The position numbers were made by a program, and so were the translations under genes. Positions 35,130 to 43,882 of a DNA stretch of 64,000 nucleotides are shown piece after piece. The notes under the pieces are model-generated. The model worked only from the letters and a program-made list of their open reading frames with translations, was not told where the DNA came from and did no database searches. The stretch is from UBA5018 sp947463165. GTDB taxonomy: Bacteria; Cyanobacteriota; Cyanobacteriia; PCC-6307; Cyanobiaceae. The stretch's first letter is position 1, and each line of letters begins with the position of its first letter. The stretch covers positions 248,001-312,000 of the forward strand of contig CALRTY020000001.1 of the NCBI GenBank assembly GCA_943371245.1, in the 5' to 3' direction.

Positions 35130-35623
35130 AAAGCTTGGAACGGAGGATCACCCATTGCCATAGCCCCCTATTGACAGGGCTACTTATTGATAGGGACACT
35201 TATTCCCAGGGCCGTCGATTATCGGGAGCTTTTTTCTTCGCCAGCCTGGCTTTGCAGCAAGCTCATTGTTAAATCTATTCAGTTGGTTAGTAAGTTAGGC
35301 GGTTAGCTGGCTAGCCAGCCACTTGATTGGCTGGCCGGTTAGCTAGTTGGCTGGTTAGCTGGTTAGCTAGTTGGCTGGTTAGCTGGTTAGCTAGTTGGCT
35401 GGTTAGCTGGTTAGCTGGTTAGCTAGTTGGCTGGTTAGCTGGTTAGCTGGTTAGCTGGTTAGCTGGTTAGCTGGTTAGCTGGTTAGCTGGTTAGCTGGTT
35501 AGCTGGTTGGCTGGTTGGATGGTTGGATGGTTGGATGGATGGATGGATGGATGGATGGATGGATGGATGGTTGGTTGGTTGGCACTAGGTTGACGTCAAT
35601 AAGTATATCAACCCTACTAGTTT
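35130..35623. other. Intergenic region dominated by simple repeats
   Basis: 494 bp between cysW and the band-7 gene. It starts with a weak hairpin (TAGCCC/GGGCTA, 35161-35182) and continues into the long GGTTAGCT/GGATGGTT repeat. No gene is present. Confidence 0.8.
35285..35580. repeat. Simple-sequence repeat, GGTTAGCT octamer grading into GGAT/GGTT tetramers
   Basis: GGTTAGCT recurs with an 8-nt period, mixed with AGTTGGCT variants, for about 230 bp. It then becomes GGTTGGAT and finally a run of GGAT and GGTT tetramers. The gradient from octamer to tetramer suggests growth by slippage. Copy number is likely to vary between cells. Confidence 0.95.
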
Positions 35624-36520
35624 TTAGCGCTTTTTGTTGCTGTCGGCCTTGATCAGAGATTTGAAATCAAAACGCCCAACCGCGTCATTGCTAATTACCA
35701 GGGGCAGGTGGCCATTCCACTTCTCAATGGCTTCATGCTCCAGAACTTCCGGTGTTAACCCGGATTGAAGTAACTGCTGAGCCTGGGCTTGTCCCTTGGC
35801 CAAGAATACCTTGGCATCTGCCATTCTTTGGGCACGAATTGTCTCATATTCTGCCCGCTTAGCCTCCTGCTGAGCCACTTGCTTGGCTTCTACAGCCTCG
35901 CGGAAGCGCTCTGAAAAATCTACCTTTAATAAATCAATATCATCGAGAACGAGGCTATAATGCGAAAGCCGTTCATTGAGGAGATGGGCAATAGCAGCTT
36001 TCACAGCTGCCCTTTCGGTCACAAGTTGTTCTGCCGTATAGCTGGCAACCACAGTTTTGATGCTATCTTCCAATGCCGGTCCAATCACAGTGCCAGCAAT
36101 CTGATCTAAATCTCCCAGGCGCTGGAACAGGACATTAACCTGATCTGGCGAAACATGCCAATTGAGCGCAACTTGGGCGGCAACGTCCTGTAGATCCTTG
36201 GACGCCGCATCTGTCTGCATCAAATAGGATTGGACCCGCACGCTAAGCAAGGTGACGTTTTGCAAGACAGGGATCAAAGGATGCAGGCCTTCTTCGAGAA
36301 TGCGTTGCTGTACAGCTCCAAATTGTGTCAAAACACCACGCTCACCAGCAGGTACCACAACAAAAAATCGGGTAATCAACAGCAACGAAAGCGCCACCAC
36401 AAAAAGTTTCAAAGCGCTGATGGCATTGCTGATCCGCTGACGTGGTGAGGTTGTGCCAGCTGAACTGAGGCGATCTGCCACCGTTTGATCAAGTTTGCCC
36501 TCGCTGGCCAGCGCCTGCAT
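35624..36520 (-). CDS. Prohibitin / band-7 (SPFH) family protein
   Basis: A 298-aa SPFH-domain protein with one N-terminal membrane helix (about 36-56). The domain runs from RGVLTQFGAVQQRILEEGLHPLIP to the coiled coil AKQVAQQEAKRAEYETIRAQ. Prohibitin-like proteins form large membrane ring assemblies that protect or organise membrane proteins, in cyanobacteria in thylakoid or plasma membranes. It stands alone opposite its neighbours. The family call is firm, the role less so. Confidence 0.88.
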   Translation of the reverse strand: MQALASEGKLDQTVADRLSSAGTTSPRQRISNAISALKLFVVALSLLLITRFFVVVPAGERGVLTQFGAVQQRILEEGLHPLIPVLQNVTLLSVRVQSYLMQTDAASKDLQDVAAQVALNWHVSPDQVNVLFQRLGDLDQIAGTVIGPALEDSIKTVVASYTAEQLVTERAAVKAAIAHLLNERLSHYSLVLDDIDLLKVDFSERFREAVEAKQVAQQEAKRAEYETIRAQRMADAKVFLAKGQAQAQQLLQSGLTPEVLEHEAIEKWNGHLPLVISNDAVGRFDFKSLIKADSNKKR

Positions 36521-36699
36521 GCCTACCCACTCTCCTCTAATGCACTGAAGCTAAAGGATTCAACCGATACAGGCACAGGCGTAACGCGGTTCACCGATAA
36601 ATACAATTGATCGAATCAAGAAATAATCGCACTTGCTTTGATCGATAGGGGCTGCATAAGCTATGGGTAATTCAGTTGGAGGACACAAATCAGGTGAGC

Positions 36700-36777
36700 A
36701 TGGTGGTGTTTCCTGGGCTGGTGCTGTTTCCTAAGCTGGCGCTGTTGCCTGAGCTGGGGCTGTTACCTGAGCTGGTG
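36700..36777 (+). repeat. 18-nt tandem repeat encoding the N-terminus of the CadD-like protein
   Basis: CTG codons ending each unit are at 36718, 36736, 36754 and 36772, exactly 18 nt apart, giving a six-residue repeat of the form (V/L/G)L(F/L)P(x)L. Confidence 0.9.
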
Positions 36778-37518
36778 AAGGCATCAGCAACCGCCGCCTC
36801 GGCCTTCTGTGCCAGCAATCTGGACGACATTCTCCTGCTGCTGCTGCTGTTTTCAGGAGCACAAAGCACCCATGCCCGCTGGCATGTCGTTGCCGGACAG
36901 TACCTAGGATTTTCGCTGCTGATTCTGCCCAGTCTGCTGGGTTTTGTTGGCGGTCAGCTTCTGCCTCAGCAGTGGATCGGCGTCCTTGGACTGTTACCCG
37001 TAGCCCTGGGTGTATCCCAGATTATCGACAGCCTGGCGGCCCCTGCTCGATGCTGTGAGCAAGGCACAGCGTCTCCTGATGATTCGTTAGCTGGGATCAC
37101 TCCCGAGTGGGTGACTCAGCTGGGCCTTCCCTGCACCCCAATCATCGCCGTTGCCGGGCTCACACTCGCTAATGGCGGCGACAACATAGGCCTGTACATG
37201 CCCCTGTTTGCCCGCTCCAACACCATCCAGCTAACCACCACGCTGATTGTTTTTTTCCTGCTGGTGGGTGTTTGGTGTCTGGTGGCATGGCGACTTGTGC
37301 ACACCACTGGAATTGCAGGCCTGATAAGCCGCTACGGCCAGCAGCTCATGCCGCTGGTTCTGATTGGCCTCGGCCTGCTGATTTTGATTGAAAGTGACAC
37401 CTTCTCCTTTCGGCCTCTGGCGGTGATGGTGCTATCGGCTCTGTTAGCGATGGCCCTGTCCTTGCTGCACCAGTTGCAGCAGCTTGGCGAGCTGCCAACA
37501 CCTCCCGAGATCGGTTGA
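36700..37518 (+). CDS. CadD-like family membrane protein with repeat-extended N-terminus
   Basis: A CadD-family protein of about 272 aa with ASNLDDILLLLLLF and NGGDNIGLYMPLFARS motifs and about six helices. The conserved family start would be near residue 26 (KASATAASAF). Before it, an 18-nt repeat encodes VFPGLV-LFPKLA-LLPELG-LLPELV. The start could be ATG 36700, GTG 36694 or TTG 36676. It is a paralogue of the gene at 21790; both border sulfur-uptake genes. A possible role is export of a metal or of a thiol-related solute, which is unproven. Confidence 0.75.
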   Translation: MVVFPGLVLFPKLALLPELGLLPELVKASATAASAFCASNLDDILLLLLLFSGAQSTHARWHVVAGQYLGFSLLILPSLLGFVGGQLLPQQWIGVLGLLPVALGVSQIIDSLAAPARCCEQGTASPDDSLAGITPEWVTQLGLPCTPIIAVAGLTLANGGDNIGLYMPLFARSNTIQLTTTLIVFFLLVGVWCLVAWRLVHTTGIAGLISRYGQQLMPLVLIGLGLLILIESDTFSFRPLAVMVLSALLAMALSLLHQLQQLGELPTPPEIG

Positions 37519-37546
37519 GACTCCCATCCAATTGATTAGATCGATC

Positions 37547-38164
37547 ATGGCTTCGTTTTTAAAACTTGTTCGCAGCTTCATTTTGGCCCTAGCCTTGGCT
37601 GTGGTGGGCCTGGGCTATGGATCACCGGTATTGGCTGATGCCGGCGCCTTTCTCAGCAGCCAATCCTATGCGGATCTGCAAGCGGCCATTGCTTCCACCA
37701 AGGATCCCCATCGACTCGCTGAACTACAGCAGCTTCAGGAGGCGGTAGCAGCATCTAGCGATCGCGCCCAGATCAGCAACGGGAGCTCCCACAACCTGGG
37801 AGTTTTCGCCCGCTACAAAAAGGAGCCAATCGGCAGTCCAGCCAGCTTTTATGTGCTGGGTCCCGGTCACCAGAGCGATGACGACTACGAGCTGGTGGCC
37901 CTGCTCGTGCCCCCCCAGGTAAGCCTCAATTGGGGCGAAGCAGAGCAGCTTGATGGGGCGCCCGAGCCACGCCTGGCTCGCATCCTTGAGGGCGAACAGC
38001 TCGAAATCACCGACCCTGTTACACCCCTGCCGGAAGGCAGCAGCGGCTATCAGTTGAACCTGCCGGCGTTCACAGTGAACAACAGTCTCGATCTGGTGGC
38101 AGAGGTGCCATCCCTGAGCCAGCTGGATCTGGATCAGGCCATCGAAACAGCCCCCCTGGACTGA
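37547..38164 (+). CDS. Secreted hypothetical protein
   Basis: A 205-aa protein with a signal peptide (hydrophobic residues 10-27, cleavage near VLA-D) and a mature part with LGVFARYKKEPIGSPASFYVLGPGHQSDDDYELVALLV. No known domain was recognised. ATG 37547 gives the signal peptide. It lies 28 bp after the CadD-like gene and 7 bp before the DUF202 gene, so these form one operon. Confidence 0.7.
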   Translation: MASFLKLVRSFILALALAVVGLGYGSPVLADAGAFLSSQSYADLQAAIASTKDPHRLAELQQLQEAVAASSDRAQISNGSSHNLGVFARYKKEPIGSPASFYVLGPGHQSDDDYELVALLVPPQVSLNWGEAEQLDGAPEPRLARILEGEQLEITDPVTPLPEGSSGYQLNLPAFTVNNSLDLVAEVPSLSQLDLDQAIETAPLD

Positions 38165-38171
38165 GCTCAAG

Positions 38172-38618
38172 ATGTCCAGTGCCCCACCCGAGCAGGCCCC
38201 TGATGCCCCCTCACCAACTGCGATCAAACCACGCTCCACCCATCTAAATCCCAATCGGATCCGAGATCATTTAGCCAACGAGCGCACCTATCTCTCCTGG
38301 ATGCGCAGCGGTATTTCCCTGCTGGGATTCGGGGTGCTGATCGTGCGCATTCGCATCCTGCGGCCACCCCTGGCCCCCCAGGGGCCTGGCAACGGCTGGA
38401 GGCTGGGCCTGGCGTTTTCGATAGTGGGCCTGTTGAGTGTGGCACTGGCCTCCTGGCATTACTTTGCCGTCCGCGATGACATCGAGAACGACACCTATGA
38501 ACCATCGGATCGTTGGGTGCTGCTCTCAAGCCTGGTTCTCGTCTCCCTGGGGGGATTCGTTGTGGCCTATGTCTTCAATGTTCCCTTTGATCCCATCAAT
38601 GCCCTGCTCGTGGAGTAG
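38172..38618 (+). CDS. DUF202 / YidH-like membrane protein
   Basis: A 148-aa protein with three membrane helices (about 45-65, 75-95 and 115-137). It carries the DUF202 opening RIRDHLANERTYLSWMRSGISLLGFG. The family is of unknown function and is often found near TerC or stress genes, as here. It is followed after 9 bp by a TerC-family gene. Confidence 0.85.
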   Translation: MSSAPPEQAPDAPSPTAIKPRSTHLNPNRIRDHLANERTYLSWMRSGISLLGFGVLIVRIRILRPPLAPQGPGNGWRLGLAFSIVGLLSVALASWHYFAVRDDIENDTYEPSDRWVLLSSLVLVSLGGFVVAYVFNVPFDPINALLVE

Positions 38619-38627
38619 GCATAAAAC

Positions 38628-39368
38628 ATGAGTTCATTTCTGTTGCACACCACCGGAACTATCCTGGCCTTAGCACTGCTTGAAGCTGTCTTATCAGCTG
38701 ATAATGCTGTCGCCATAGCCGCTCTTGTACAAGACCTAGAGCCTGCCGAACTGCGCAGCAAAGCACTGAACTGGGGTCTGGGGGCGGCTCTTGTGCTTCG
38801 GGTGCTGGTAATTATTTTTGCTGCCTGGGTTGTCCGCTATTCCCAGGTTCAGTTGCTGGGTGGCCTTTATCTGTTATGGCTTGCACTTCGTCATTTTCAA
38901 GAGCAGTTCCGAGCTGATGACCCCGCCAGCGCCCCCAACCGCAGGGAGCTCAATCTATCGAGCCTGATCGCAGTTATTGCCCTCACGGATCTTGCCTTTT
39001 CCCTGGATAGTGTTACGGCGGCAATTGCCGTGACGGATCGCGTCTGGTTAGTGGTGCTGGGCGGAGCCATGGGAATCGCCATGCTGCGCCTGCTGGCCGG
39101 CTGGGTGCTGGTTTGGATGCAGAAATTTGAAAATCTCCAGAACGCTGCTTACCTGATAGTGATGGCAGTTGGCCTGCGTTTAATCGCCAAAGTCTGGGCA
39201 CCTCAGCTTTGCCCATCCGAGCCAATTCTAATGTTAACGATATTAATTTTCTTTGCCTGGGGCTTTAGCCGTGTTACCCCTCTGCCGACTGTGGATGGCA
39301 TCAAGGTGCCAGCAGAGCCGATTCAGCTGCCTTCAGGCTCACCAGCTCGGATACCGGTGTCTGGATGA
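38628..39368 (+). CDS. TerC-family integral membrane protein
   Basis: A 246-aa protein with about seven helices and the TerC acid motifs EAVLSADNAVAIAALV and ALTDLAFSLDSVTAAIAV. TerC proteins are linked to tellurite resistance, metal export and, in plants, thylakoid biogenesis. It ends in a Pro-rich tail. The last 68 bp overlap the 3' end of the next, convergent gene. Confidence 0.9.
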   Translation: MSSFLLHTTGTILALALLEAVLSADNAVAIAALVQDLEPAELRSKALNWGLGAALVLRVLVIIFAAWVVRYSQVQLLGGLYLLWLALRHFQEQFRADDPASAPNRRELNLSSLIAVIALTDLAFSLDSVTAAIAVTDRVWLVVLGGAMGIAMLRLLAGWVLVWMQKFENLQNAAYLIVMAVGLRLIAKVWAPQLCPSEPILMLTILIFFAWGFSRVTPLPTVDGIKVPAEPIQLPSGSPARIPVSG

Positions 39369-39780
39369 GGCCAGCCTGCACCAAGCCATACACCAAAAGT
39401 GTATAAATAGTTGAGGTGAATAGTCCCCAAAGCAGTTCACTTTGGAGGTTGCTTGGCTTATCTGGTTCCTGAAACACTTCCAGGGCACTGGTCTGCATCA
39501 AAACTATTCCCACCATATTGCTGAGCCAATAGCCCGCGATAAGTCCACCAGTAAACCATTCAGGATTGATTTGCTTCACCAGCAACCCAAACCCATAGGC
39601 AAGGGGCAGGTTGATCACCAAATCATTCCACCAGCACAGGGGCGACAGCAGCCAGCCCAGGCCCAGCAGCACCAAAACCCGCAGTTGAACCCATGGATTG
39701 CCCGCCTTCACAAAGTCGCGCAGACGCTGCACCAGAGCCGGCAAACGGCGCTGCTGGGCTGGTGGTTCAGGCGGTTGCAT
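39301..39780 (-). CDS. Membrane hypothetical protein
   Basis: A 159-aa protein with a basic N-terminus and three hydrophobic segments (about 34-50, 55-90 and 118-138). No family was recognised. It runs convergent with the TerC gene, sharing 68 bp at the 3' ends. The length and membrane pattern make a real gene likely. Confidence 0.65.
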   Translation of the reverse strand: MQPPEPPAQQRRLPALVQRLRDFVKAGNPWVQLRVLVLLGLGWLLSPLCWWNDLVINLPLAYGFGLLVKQINPEWFTGGLIAGYWLSNMVGIVLMQTSALEVFQEPDKPSNLQSELLWGLFTSTIYTLLVYGLVQAGLIQTPVSELVSLKAAESALLAP

Positions 39781-39896
39781 ACACCGAGTCCGGAGGCCAG
39801 ATCCACCAGCCTAAGCGCAAAGGACGCAAAGCCGACCGAGATTAAGATTAATAGGTTGATCGCCCAGTTCTCCCCTCCCCCTGGCCAGGCACCTTT

Positions 39897-41627
39897 TTGA
39901 ACCCACTTCCGCTTGAACTGCTGGCACTGGTTGCCGTGCTGCTGGCTGTGCTGGCCGGCTGGCTGACCCCGGCTGAAGCCTTGGCTGGCTTTGGCAACCC
40001 CGCCACGCTCACGGTGGTGGCCATGTTTGTGATCAGCACGGCGGTGGTTCGCACCGGCGCTCTGGCGCCCGTGGAGGCTTTTCTCGATCGCTATGGCGGC
40101 AGATCGCTGCACCGTCAACTGCTACTGCTGGGGCTGGTGGTTGGCCCCCTTAGTGCGGTGGTCAGCAACACCGCGGTGGTGGCGATCTTCATTCCTGTGG
40201 TGGAGCGCTGGTGCCGGCGACTGGGAATCCCCCCCGCCCAGATGCTGATGCCGCTGTCCTTCATGACCGTGATGGCCGGGCTGGTGACGCTGCTGGGAAC
40301 CTCCACAAACCTAGTGGCCAGCAGCCTTTCGGAGCAGCTGGGCTACGGCGGTTTCACGCTGCTGCAGTTCACGCCGATGGCCCTGGTCACCTACGGCTGC
40401 GGCCTGGCGCTGCTGGTGACCCTTTCTCCCTGGCTGCTGCCGCGCGGACCCGCTACAACCGGACCGGATCAGCTGGCCAAGGGCTATGCGATCAGTGATT
40501 ACCTCAGCGAGCTGGAGGTTTCGGCCACCTCGCCCCTGGTGGGACGGCGCCTGGACGACACCCTGCTGCAGCACAGCTTTGATGTGCGGATTCTGGCCCT
40601 GACCCGCCATGGGGAGCGCTTCTCCCTGCAGCTGGGAGACCAGGTGCTCCAGCTGGGTGATTTGCTGCTGGTGAAGGGACGCCAGGAGCAGCTGCTGGCC
40701 CTACACGAGCGCGAGGGGTTGGAAATCCTTGCCGACGCCGATGATCGTCGCCATTCGATCCAACGGCAGGACGCGGTGGTGGAGGTGCTGATCCCGGCCG
40801 GATCAATACTGATCGGCCAGAGCCTAAGGGAAATTCGCTTTCTACAGAAATTCAACAGCACCGTCCTGGCCATCCGACGGGGAGAAGATGTACTTCGTGA
40901 CCGCCTGGGCCAGGTGAGCCTGCGGTTTGGCGATGCCCTGCTGTTTCAGTGCCCCCGGGCAACGGTGCCCGGACTGCAGCTGAATCGCGAGCTATTGCTG
41001 GTGGATGCAGCCGACAGCAGCGACGACCGCCGCGAGAGTATTCCTTGGGCGGTGGGACTGATGCTGGTGATGCTGCTGCTGGCCATCTGGCGCAGTGAGC
41101 TGCTGGTGGTATGGGCCCTGCTGGCTGCCACAGGGATGGTGATCATCCGAGCGATCACGCCCCAGGAGGTCTATGCCGCAGTGCGCTGGGATGTGGTGGT
41201 GCTTCTAGGGGCACTGATGCCTCTTGCACATCTGCTAGCTGGCAGCGGCCTCGATGCTTGGGTTGTTGAGCACCTCGTGGGCCGGGTGGGTTCATGGCCT
41301 CCCTATGCAGTGCTAACCCTGCTCTACCTGGTGACCGCCCTGGTCACTGAGGTGGTGTCCAACCAGGCTGCTGTGAGCTTGATGCTGCCTTTGGGCCTGT
41401 CGTTCACCCGGGGACTGGCACTGGATCCCTTGGCCGTGATCGGGGTAACGGTGTTTGCAGCCTCAAACAGCTTCCTCACACCGATCGGCTATCAGACCAA
41501 CACGATGGTGTACGCGGTTGGGGGATACCGCTTCCGCGACTTCCTGCGGCTTGGCCTGCCGCTGACGCTGCTGCTGGCCCTGCTTACCCCGGCACTGGCC
41601 CTGAAAATGGCATTTCAAACAACATAA
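39897..41627 (+). CDS. SLC13-family anion permease with RCK_C (TrkA-C) domains
   Basis: A 576-aa transporter. Membrane helices fill about 1-185 and 380-575. Between them lie two TrkA-C-like domains, about residues 200-280 and 285-360 (each with a GRRLDDTLLQ- or GQSLREIRFL-type opening and RHGERF/RRGED turn). The motifs SNTAVVAIFIP and STNLVASSLSEQLG occur in the first half and their repeats (SNQAAVSLMLPLG) in the second. Relatives include sulfate and dicarboxylate carriers and the algal SLT sulfate transporters. The location supports sulfate. The start is TTG 39897. Confidence 0.88.
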   Translation: MNPLPLELLALVAVLLAVLAGWLTPAEALAGFGNPATLTVVAMFVISTAVVRTGALAPVEAFLDRYGGRSLHRQLLLLGLVVGPLSAVVSNTAVVAIFIPVVERWCRRLGIPPAQMLMPLSFMTVMAGLVTLLGTSTNLVASSLSEQLGYGGFTLLQFTPMALVTYGCGLALLVTLSPWLLPRGPATTGPDQLAKGYAISDYLSELEVSATSPLVGRRLDDTLLQHSFDVRILALTRHGERFSLQLGDQVLQLGDLLLVKGRQEQLLALHEREGLEILADADDRRHSIQRQDAVVEVLIPAGSILIGQSLREIRFLQKFNSTVLAIRRGEDVLRDRLGQVSLRFGDALLFQCPRATVPGLQLNRELLLVDAADSSDDRRESIPWAVGLMLVMLLLAIWRSELLVVWALLAATGMVIIRAITPQEVYAAVRWDVVVLLGALMPLAHLLAGSGLDAWVVEHLVGRVGSWPPYAVLTLLYLVTALVTEVVSNQAAVSLMLPLGLSFTRGLALDPLAVIGVTVFAASNSFLTPIGYQTNTMVYAVGGYRFRDFLRLGLPLTLLLALLTPALALKMAFQTT

Positions 41628-41676
41628 GTCCGGTGGGAAATCCGGTCATACTGGGGGGAAGTGATCGGTTGAGGCG

Positions 41677-42018
41677 ATGGCCCATGTGGTGATGACGGCC
41701 CACGCCCTGCTGGCGCCCGCCTTGGCGGAGGTGGGGGTGCTCGGCTGGCTGGAGGAATTGGGACTGGAAGTGGCCTTCGGAGAGGCCTGGCATCTGCTTG
41801 CCTTCGATGACTCCAGCCAGGCGGGGTTGATGGCCACCGTGGATTTTTATCCGCTCGATGGCGGCCAGGCCACGCAGGTGCGTATGTACCTGAGCAGAAA
41901 TGAACTTGACAAGCCGAGACACGACTTGGCCAAGTTTTTGCAGGAGCTCGTTGAAACTGATCCCCACTGGGTTCTAGATGGACTTGAAACCATTCCAGCA
42001 ACTTCCGAGGTTCGATGA
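41677..42018 (+). CDS. Hypothetical protein upstream of LysR regulator
   Basis: A 113-aa soluble protein (EVAFGEAWHLLAFDDSSQ, FYPLDGGQATQVRMYL). No family is recognised. Its stop overlaps the start of the LysR gene by 4 bp (ATGA, 42015-42018), so the two are coupled. Confidence 0.6.
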   Translation: MAHVVMTAHALLAPALAEVGVLGWLEELGLEVAFGEAWHLLAFDDSSQAGLMATVDFYPLDGGQATQVRMYLSRNELDKPRHDLAKFLQELVETDPHWVLDGLETIPATSEVR

Positions 42019-42926
42019 ATCTGGATCAACTCACGGTGTTCCTGGCAGTTTCTCGCCATTTGCATTTTAGCCGTGCCGCAGAAGAGCTATACATCACCCA
42101 GCCGGCGGTGAGTGCCTCAGTGGCAAAGCTAGAAGGCGAGTTCGGGATCAAACTCTTCCACCGAATTGGCCGGCGTGTCGAACTCACCGACGCTGGACGC
42201 TTTCTCACTCGCGAGGGCCAGCGGCTGCTGGAACGAGTCAGTCAACTAGAGCGCCGTTTACTGGAATTCAATTGCCTCAAGCGAGGCGTTTTGACCATAG
42301 GTGCAAGTTTTACAGTAGGCAATTACTGGCTGCCCACCGCACTTAAGCAATTTCACGACTCGCATCCAAGCATTACAGTTGAATGTGGGCTTGGCAATGC
42401 GGAGCAAGTACTAGAAGGCACGGCCAGGGGGGAGTACGACCTGGGATTCCTCAGTGGATCAGAAGACGATCCCCTGCCTGAGCAGTTGGCAGCCGAGGCG
42501 GTGGGCCATGAGAAATTGCGGATTGTGGTGGCGGAAGCGCACCCATGGTTTGGCGTTGAACGGGTCCTACCGCATCAGCTAGTCGAGAGCCAGTGGTTGA
42601 TGCGGGAACGAGGATCCGGAGCTCGTCAGATGTTTGCCGATGGCCTCAGAGGCATCCAAATCTCCCTGGAGACATTGCCGATTTCCCTAGTACTAAATAG
42701 CAGCGAGATGGTTAAAATGATTGTTCTCAATGGCGGCGGAGCAGCTGCCTTGCCAGAGAGCATGATTCGCCATGAGCTTTCTCTCAACCTGCTCTGGCCA
42801 GTGCAGGTGGAAGGATTGGTGATGGAGCAGTCCATCCTGATGATTCGCCACGCCCAACGACATCATTCAGCCGTATTGACGGCATTTGAAGATGGCTTAC
42901 GTGAACCGCTTGCAGGTCAAAACTGA
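42015..42926 (+). CDS. LysR-family transcriptional regulator
   Basis: A 303-aa LysR regulator. The N-terminal HTH has LDQLTVFLAVSRHLHFSRAAE and ITQPAVSASVAKLEGEFG; the effector domain follows from about residue 90. CysB/CbbR/CmpR-like members sense sulfur or carbon metabolites. It ends 10 bp into the convergent second cysA, which it may regulate; that is inference. Confidence 0.92.
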   Translation: MNLDQLTVFLAVSRHLHFSRAAEELYITQPAVSASVAKLEGEFGIKLFHRIGRRVELTDAGRFLTREGQRLLERVSQLERRLLEFNCLKRGVLTIGASFTVGNYWLPTALKQFHDSHPSITVECGLGNAEQVLEGTARGEYDLGFLSGSEDDPLPEQLAAEAVGHEKLRIVVAEAHPWFGVERVLPHQLVESQWLMRERGSGARQMFADGLRGIQISLETLPISLVLNSSEMVKMIVLNGGGAAALPESMIRHELSLNLLWPVQVEGLVMEQSILMIRHAQRHHSAVLTAFEDGLREPLAGQN

Positions 42927-43882
42927 TGGATAGCACGGGCCCATACGTGCAGGCGATCGCCACACTTGAACTGGAGCTTACTATCCGGTTGCCGTGAAAG
43001 TTGAACATTCAGGTGATCGCCGTTTTCCAAAACCAGCTCTGCCTGCAGATCCTTGCCGAGGTGGGTCATGCGCTGCAGCACAGCAGGGAGGCTATTAGCT
43101 TTGGGCTCATGGGACAACTCCAGATCGTGGGGTCTCACAAAAAGCTCTAGATCAGGATGCGGCATGCGATTAACTTCGCCCACAAAATTCATCACGAAGG
43201 GCGTGGCTGGTGTGTCATAAATCTCTGCGGCAGTACCCACCTGCTCGATACGGCCTTGATTGATCACAACGATTTTGTCTGCCACCTCCATTGCCTCCTC
43301 CTGATCGTGGGTCACGATCACAGTTGTAACCTGCATTTGATCGTGTAAATTGCGTAACCATGCCCGGAGCTCTTTGCGCACCTTGGCGTCGAGGGCGCTG
43401 AAGGGTTCATCCAGCAGCAAAACTTGCGGCTGCACGGCGAGGGCACGGGCGAGGGATACCCGTTGCCTTTGCCCACCAGAGAGCTGGGATGGATAGCGAT
43501 CCCCGTAATCCTGAAGCTTCACCAGGTCAAGCAGCTCGTTTACGCGGTGGCGAATAGCATCCTGCTTCCAGCGCTGCAATTCCAGCCCAAAAGCAATGTT
43601 CTGTCGAACAGTGCGGTGTTTGAACAGGGCGAAGTGCTGAAAAACAAAGCCCACATGCCGATCTTGAACCGATTTGGCCGTGGCATCAACGCCGTTGATG
43701 TACACCTTGCCTCCCTGGTCAGGCTGCTCAAGTCCGGCAATAATTCGCAGGAGCGTGCTTTTACCACAACCGGAAGGCCCCAGCAGAGCCACCAGCGATC
43801 CGGTCTCCACGTCGAGGCTGAGGTTCCGGACAGCTTGCTGGCCGCCGAAAGTTTTACTAATACCGCTGACCCGGATTCCCAT
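42917..43882 (-). CDS. Second sulfate-type ABC ATPase (CysA paralogue)
   Basis: A 321-aa ATPase closely similar to the CysA at 32091: Walker A GPSGCGKST at residues 35-43, LSGGQRQRVSLARAL, LLLDEPFSALDAKV and LFVRPHDLEL. It is about 18 residues shorter. No permease genes adjoin, so it may serve the same CysTW channel or a related one. ATG 43882 is the family start. It overlaps the LysR gene tail. Confidence 0.93.
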   Translation of the reverse strand: MGIRVSGISKTFGGQQAVRNLSLDVETGSLVALLGPSGCGKSTLLRIIAGLEQPDQGGKVYINGVDATAKSVQDRHVGFVFQHFALFKHRTVRQNIAFGLELQRWKQDAIRHRVNELLDLVKLQDYGDRYPSQLSGGQRQRVSLARALAVQPQVLLLDEPFSALDAKVRKELRAWLRNLHDQMQVTTVIVTHDQEEAMEVADKIVVINQGRIEQVGTAAEIYDTPATPFVMNFVGEVNRMPHPDLELFVRPHDLELSHEPKANSLPAVLQRMTHLGKDLQAELVLENGDHLNVQLSRQPDSKLQFKCGDRLHVWARAIHQF

